This document shows, piece by piece, positions 61,205 through 64,000 of a DNA stretch of 64,000 bases. The stretch is taken from assembly GCA_900767815.1 (NCBI GenBank), contig CAAGAM010000070.1:1-64000 (forward strand), in the 5' to 3' direction. A program made the translations under genes and the position numbers. The DNA is from Clostridia bacterium (GTDB lineage Bacteria > Bacillota > Clostridia > Christensenellales > Borkfalkiaceae). Each line of letters opens with the position of its first letter. The first letter of the stretch is position 1. The notes beneath the pieces are model-generated. The model did not search any database, was not told the origin of the DNA, and saw only the letters and a list, made by a program, of their open reading frames with translations.

Positions 61205-62224
61205 ATGACAGACAGCTTGGAAGCGAAGAAATTACTCATTATTCGCATAATGCAAATACTCGAATATTACAGCGACGTAAATCATCCGCTCACGCAAGAA
61301 GACATAATAAACAAACTGTACGAAGATTACGGAATTGAAGCTGAACGAAAGGCTATAGGGCGGAATATCGCCCTTTTACAGGATATGTTCGAGCGCGAAT
61401 CGATGAAAAAAACGGCAACGGCAATCGTTATAGAATCGGATAAGAGGAAGGGAACTTTTCTGGATAAACGGCTTTTTGAAGATTCCGAACTCCGTCTGTT
61501 GATAGACGGCGTTCTTGCGAGCAAACATATTTCGGAAAAGTATTCTAATGATTTAATAGAAAAACTCTCGGCACTGTCTAACAAGTATTTTAAGTCTAAC
61601 ATAAAGCACGTTTATTCGGTTAAAGACTGGGACAAAACCGAGAATAAAGCGTTGTTTTATAATATTGCAATCGTTGACGAAGCGATAGAAAAATGCAGGC
61701 AGATAACCTTTGATTACAATAAATACGGCGCGGATAAAAAACTTTACAAAACCTCATCGCACACGGCAAGCCCGTATCAGCTGATTTTACATAATCAGCA
61801 TTATTATTTGGTTTTTTTAAGCGAGAAATGGAAAAATCTCGGACATTTCAGGCTGGATAAAATAACTAATATCGATATAACTGAAAAACCGCTTACGCCG
61901 CTTCGCAGCTTAAAGGGTTATGAAAACGGGCTCGATTATAGGAAATACGCTTCATCGCTACCGTATATGTTTACCGACAAAGTTGAAAGGATTACCTTTA
62001 TTTGCGACGAGTGCGTTATCGATCAGGTGGTGGACTGGTTCGGAAAAAATATTGCCATATCCGATCTCGGTGGCGGAAAATACGAAGTTACGGTCACGGC
62101 AAGCCCTAACGCAATGGAATACTGGGCTATGCAATATTTAAACTACGTAGAGATAAAAACGCCTGCAGAGCTTAGAGCAAGAATAAAAAATAATCTGCAA
62201 AAAGCAGAAGAAAAATATAAATGA
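61205..62224 (+). CDS. WYL-domain transcription regulator
   Basis: The ATG at 61205 follows GGAGAG at 61193-61198; an opening from 61052 contains the promoter and is rejected. The 339-residue protein has an N-terminal winged helix (HPLTQEDIINKLYEDYGIEA, then RKAIGRNIALLQDM), a central WYL domain (YKTSSHTASPYQLILHNQHY with YYLVFLSEKWKNLGHFRLDK) and a C-terminal WCX-like domain (about 255-335). WYL regulators of this build control defence islands and respond to nucleic-acid ligands. Its stop overlaps the ATG of the DUF262 gene (ATGA at 62221-62224). Confidence 0.9.
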   Translation: MTDSLEAKKLLIIRIMQILEYYSDVNHPLTQEDIINKLYEDYGIEAERKAIGRNIALLQDMFERESMKKTATAIVIESDKRKGTFLDKRLFEDSELRLLIDGVLASKHISEKYSNDLIEKLSALSNKYFKSNIKHVYSVKDWDKTENKALFYNIAIVDEAIEKCRQITFDYNKYGADKKLYKTSSHTASPYQLILHNQHYYLVFLSEKWKNLGHFRLDKITNIDITEKPLTPLRSLKGYENGLDYRKYASSLPYMFTDKVERITFICDECVIDQVVDWFGKNIAISDLGGGKYEVTVTASPNAMEYWAMQYLNYVEIKTPAELRARIKNNLQKAEEKYK

Positions 62225-64000
62225 AGGTAAGAAACATGGAAAGCAGCGTAAAATTATTACCAGTAAAAGAGTTGTTAGGAATGAATTTTTATATTCCGGA
62301 ATATCAACGTGGATACCGTTGGGGAAAACAACAGGCTGTCGACTTGCTTGAGGATATATCAGCATTCGCAAATAAAATATCTGATGACAACGACGAAATT
62401 TATTGTATTCAACCATTAGTTGTTTCAAAAAGGGAAAGTGATGAGGACATCTTAAAAAAGTGCAAGAAAGAAGATGCTACTCTTGAAGATATTAAAAAAG
62501 CAATAAAAGGCTCTTGGACCGTAGTTGACGGGCAACAGAGATTAACGACGATTTATATTCTTCTCCGGTGCTTAAATGAGGATAAATGCTATGAAATAGA
62601 ATATGGTACAAGAAATAAAAGTAAGGATTTTCTAACAAAAATTAACTCTGATTCTGACAACTCTGCCGGCGATAACATTGATTTTTACTATATGAAAGAA
62701 GTTTATTCTGCAATAACCGGCTGGTTACAAAATAAATCAGATTCAAAAAATAATTTGCGCGCCGTTTTACTTAACAAAGTTAATTTTATATGGTATGACA
62801 TCTCGGGTGAAGATGAAATAGCCGTGTTTACTCGTTTGAATATAGGCAAAATTCCGCTAACCGATTCAGAATTGATTAAGGCGCTATTTTTGAATCGGAC
62901 AAATTTTTGTTCAAAATTAAACGTGGAAGACAAATGGTTAGAGATCAAGCAGCATGATATTGCATCGGAATGGGATTGGATTGAGAATGCGTTGCAGAAT
63001 GATGAATTTTGGGCATTTTTACATGATGTAAATTATTCAAAACCTACCAGAATTGATTTCATATTAGATTTAATTAAAAATAAAAATAATGATAAATATA
63101 AATTATATAAGAATGAAGAAGGCAAAAACAAAAAAGAAGCTCAATTATGTAATAAAGTACTGAAAGAAAAAATAGGGAACGACGAGCATGCGACGTTCCG
63201 TTATTTCAACGAAGCGTTTCTTTCTCGTCGAGAAATTGATAGCGACGAATGGCTTGATGAATTATGGAATAAAGTAAAAGATTATTACCAAGTGTTTAAC
63301 GAATGGTATCAGGATTATAGGCTTTATCACTATGTAGGGTATTTAACGACGATTGAAGGTGAGAAGTTTAACGTTTCTTCTTACGTAGATGAATGGAACA
63401 AAAAGACGAAAAGTGAATTTGTTCAGTATATAAAAAGTAAAATAGTTGAGTCGTTAAAATCAAAAAAATGGATGGAAAAGCTTCCTGATTGCAGATTTGA
63501 TGAAGATGGTTCACCTAACAAAACGGAAACGGTCGGTATTTTACTTCTCCATAACATAGAAACAATTATTCAACAAAATGATAAATTAGTGGCGGAATCA
63601 AAATATAATCTGCCTAACTTTTCAAAATTTCCGTTTCATTTGTATAAGCGGGAAAATGGCAAGTGGAGCATATCAGGCCGAATGCGGGGGATGATTTTAA
63701 TAAAAAAGACTCCGATAAGCTATATTTGTCTTTGGCGAGGCCGTACATAAATAACCAAAACCTGATTGATAAAATTGACAAATATTTAAGCACTAAGGAT
63801 AAAAATGAAAGCGAAAACTTTAATGATATATTAGCTGAAATTTGGGAAAATGGCGGAGCATTGCCGGAGGAAGATAAAAATAAAATTTTTAACTTTGTGC
63901 TATTGGACGAATCGACTAATAAAGAGTATGGAAATCAGATATTCACTGTTAAAAGGGCTTTTATAGCTAATAAGGAAAGAGGGCTGAAAATTCGTTACAG
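62221..64000 (+). pseudogene. DUF262/GmrSD-type nuclease gene, frameshifted and cut by window end
   Basis: The N-terminal DUF262 domain shows LGMNFYIPEYQRGYRWGKQQ (about 20-39), WTVVDGQQRLTTIYIL (nucleotide-binding DGQQR near 103-107) and DEIAVFTRLNIGKIPLTDSE. The main frame stops at 63750 after a spurious tail. From 63666 another frame reads EHIRPNAGDDFNKKDSDKLY and stays open to base 64000 with KEYGNQIFTVKRAFIANKER, the usual GmrSD-type C-terminus. The break lies exactly in the expected WSIEHI-x-P motif of the DUF1524 nuclease. The family restricts modified phage DNA. The frameshift is consistent with a small deletion; without it the gene would continue past the window. Confidence 0.85.

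Noticed and set aside
1..64000. tRNA or rRNA genes
   Set aside because: No tRNA-like cloverleaf with a T-arm motif and no rRNA-like sequence were noticed; a covariance-model scan would be needed to exclude them firmly.

Overview
The window looks like a low-to-mid GC Gram-positive anaerobe of the class Clostridia, probably a gut commensal and probably from an uncultured lineage. The reasons are strong AGGAGG-type ribosome binding sites, Gram-positive lipoprotein signal peptides, CUT1-type sugar ABC transport without a local ATPase, and a Firmicutes-type conjugation module with a MobP-type relaxase. Genus cannot be told from the sequence.

Region A (1-12.97 kb) is the conjugation half of an integrative and conjugative element (ICE). 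It holds DUF3849/DUF3846/DUF4406 accessory genes, a VirB2-like pilin, VirB6, a PrgI/VirB3-like protein, VirB4, a ribbon-helix-helix accessory protein, a Sel1-repeat relaxase, a toprim primase-like protein, a VirD4-type coupling protein and a small winged-helix protein. Almost all genes overlap or abut and are read rightward. The 222 bp just before the accessory and relaxase genes hold inverted repeats and spaced GTTGCA repeats and are a good oriT candidate. A 1292-residue Ig-repeat surface protein follows (13.0-16.9 kb).

Region B (17.1-18.3 kb) is a decayed ISL3-family insertion sequence. It has lost its left end and its transposase is split by a 0.27 kb palindromic element.

Region C (18.3-51.8 kb) is a glycan-use locus. 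An AraC-type regulator diverges from enzymes (cupin isomerase-like, DUF4432 epimerase-like, GHL6, DUF4434, AGE epimerase, GH38 alpha-mannosidase, GH127 beta-L-arabinofuranosidase), a sugar-binding lipoprotein with two permeases, four very large secreted or lipid-anchored proteins (two with DUF4838), a five-bladed-propeller hydrolase and an SGNH esterase. Near-identical 166-bp copies of the promoter region bracket the first three enzyme genes, so that part appears to be a later insertion or duplication. The likely logic is extracellular binding and trimming of a complex glycan, import of oligosaccharides, and cytoplasmic release of mannose, arabinose and other sugars.

Region D (51.8-54.2 kb) is decayed: a recombinase remnant, an intact sialate-esterase-like gene, an internally deleted ROK kinase and a frameshifted phosphoheptose-isomerase-like gene.

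Region E (54.5-58.0 kb) resembles the integration/regulation end of a clostridial ICE: a sigma-like factor, MazF toxin, a small conserved protein, an AlbA_2/Schlafen-type DNA-binding protein and a truncated serine recombinase. Regions A and E may therefore be the two ends of one element, now disabled, with the glycan locus in between.

Region F (58.1-64.0 kb) is defence-like: a KilA-N protein, a DUF2779 nuclease with a Doc toxin, and a WYL-domain regulator overlapping a DUF262 (GmrSD-like) nuclease that carries a frameshift at its predicted catalytic motif and runs off the window.
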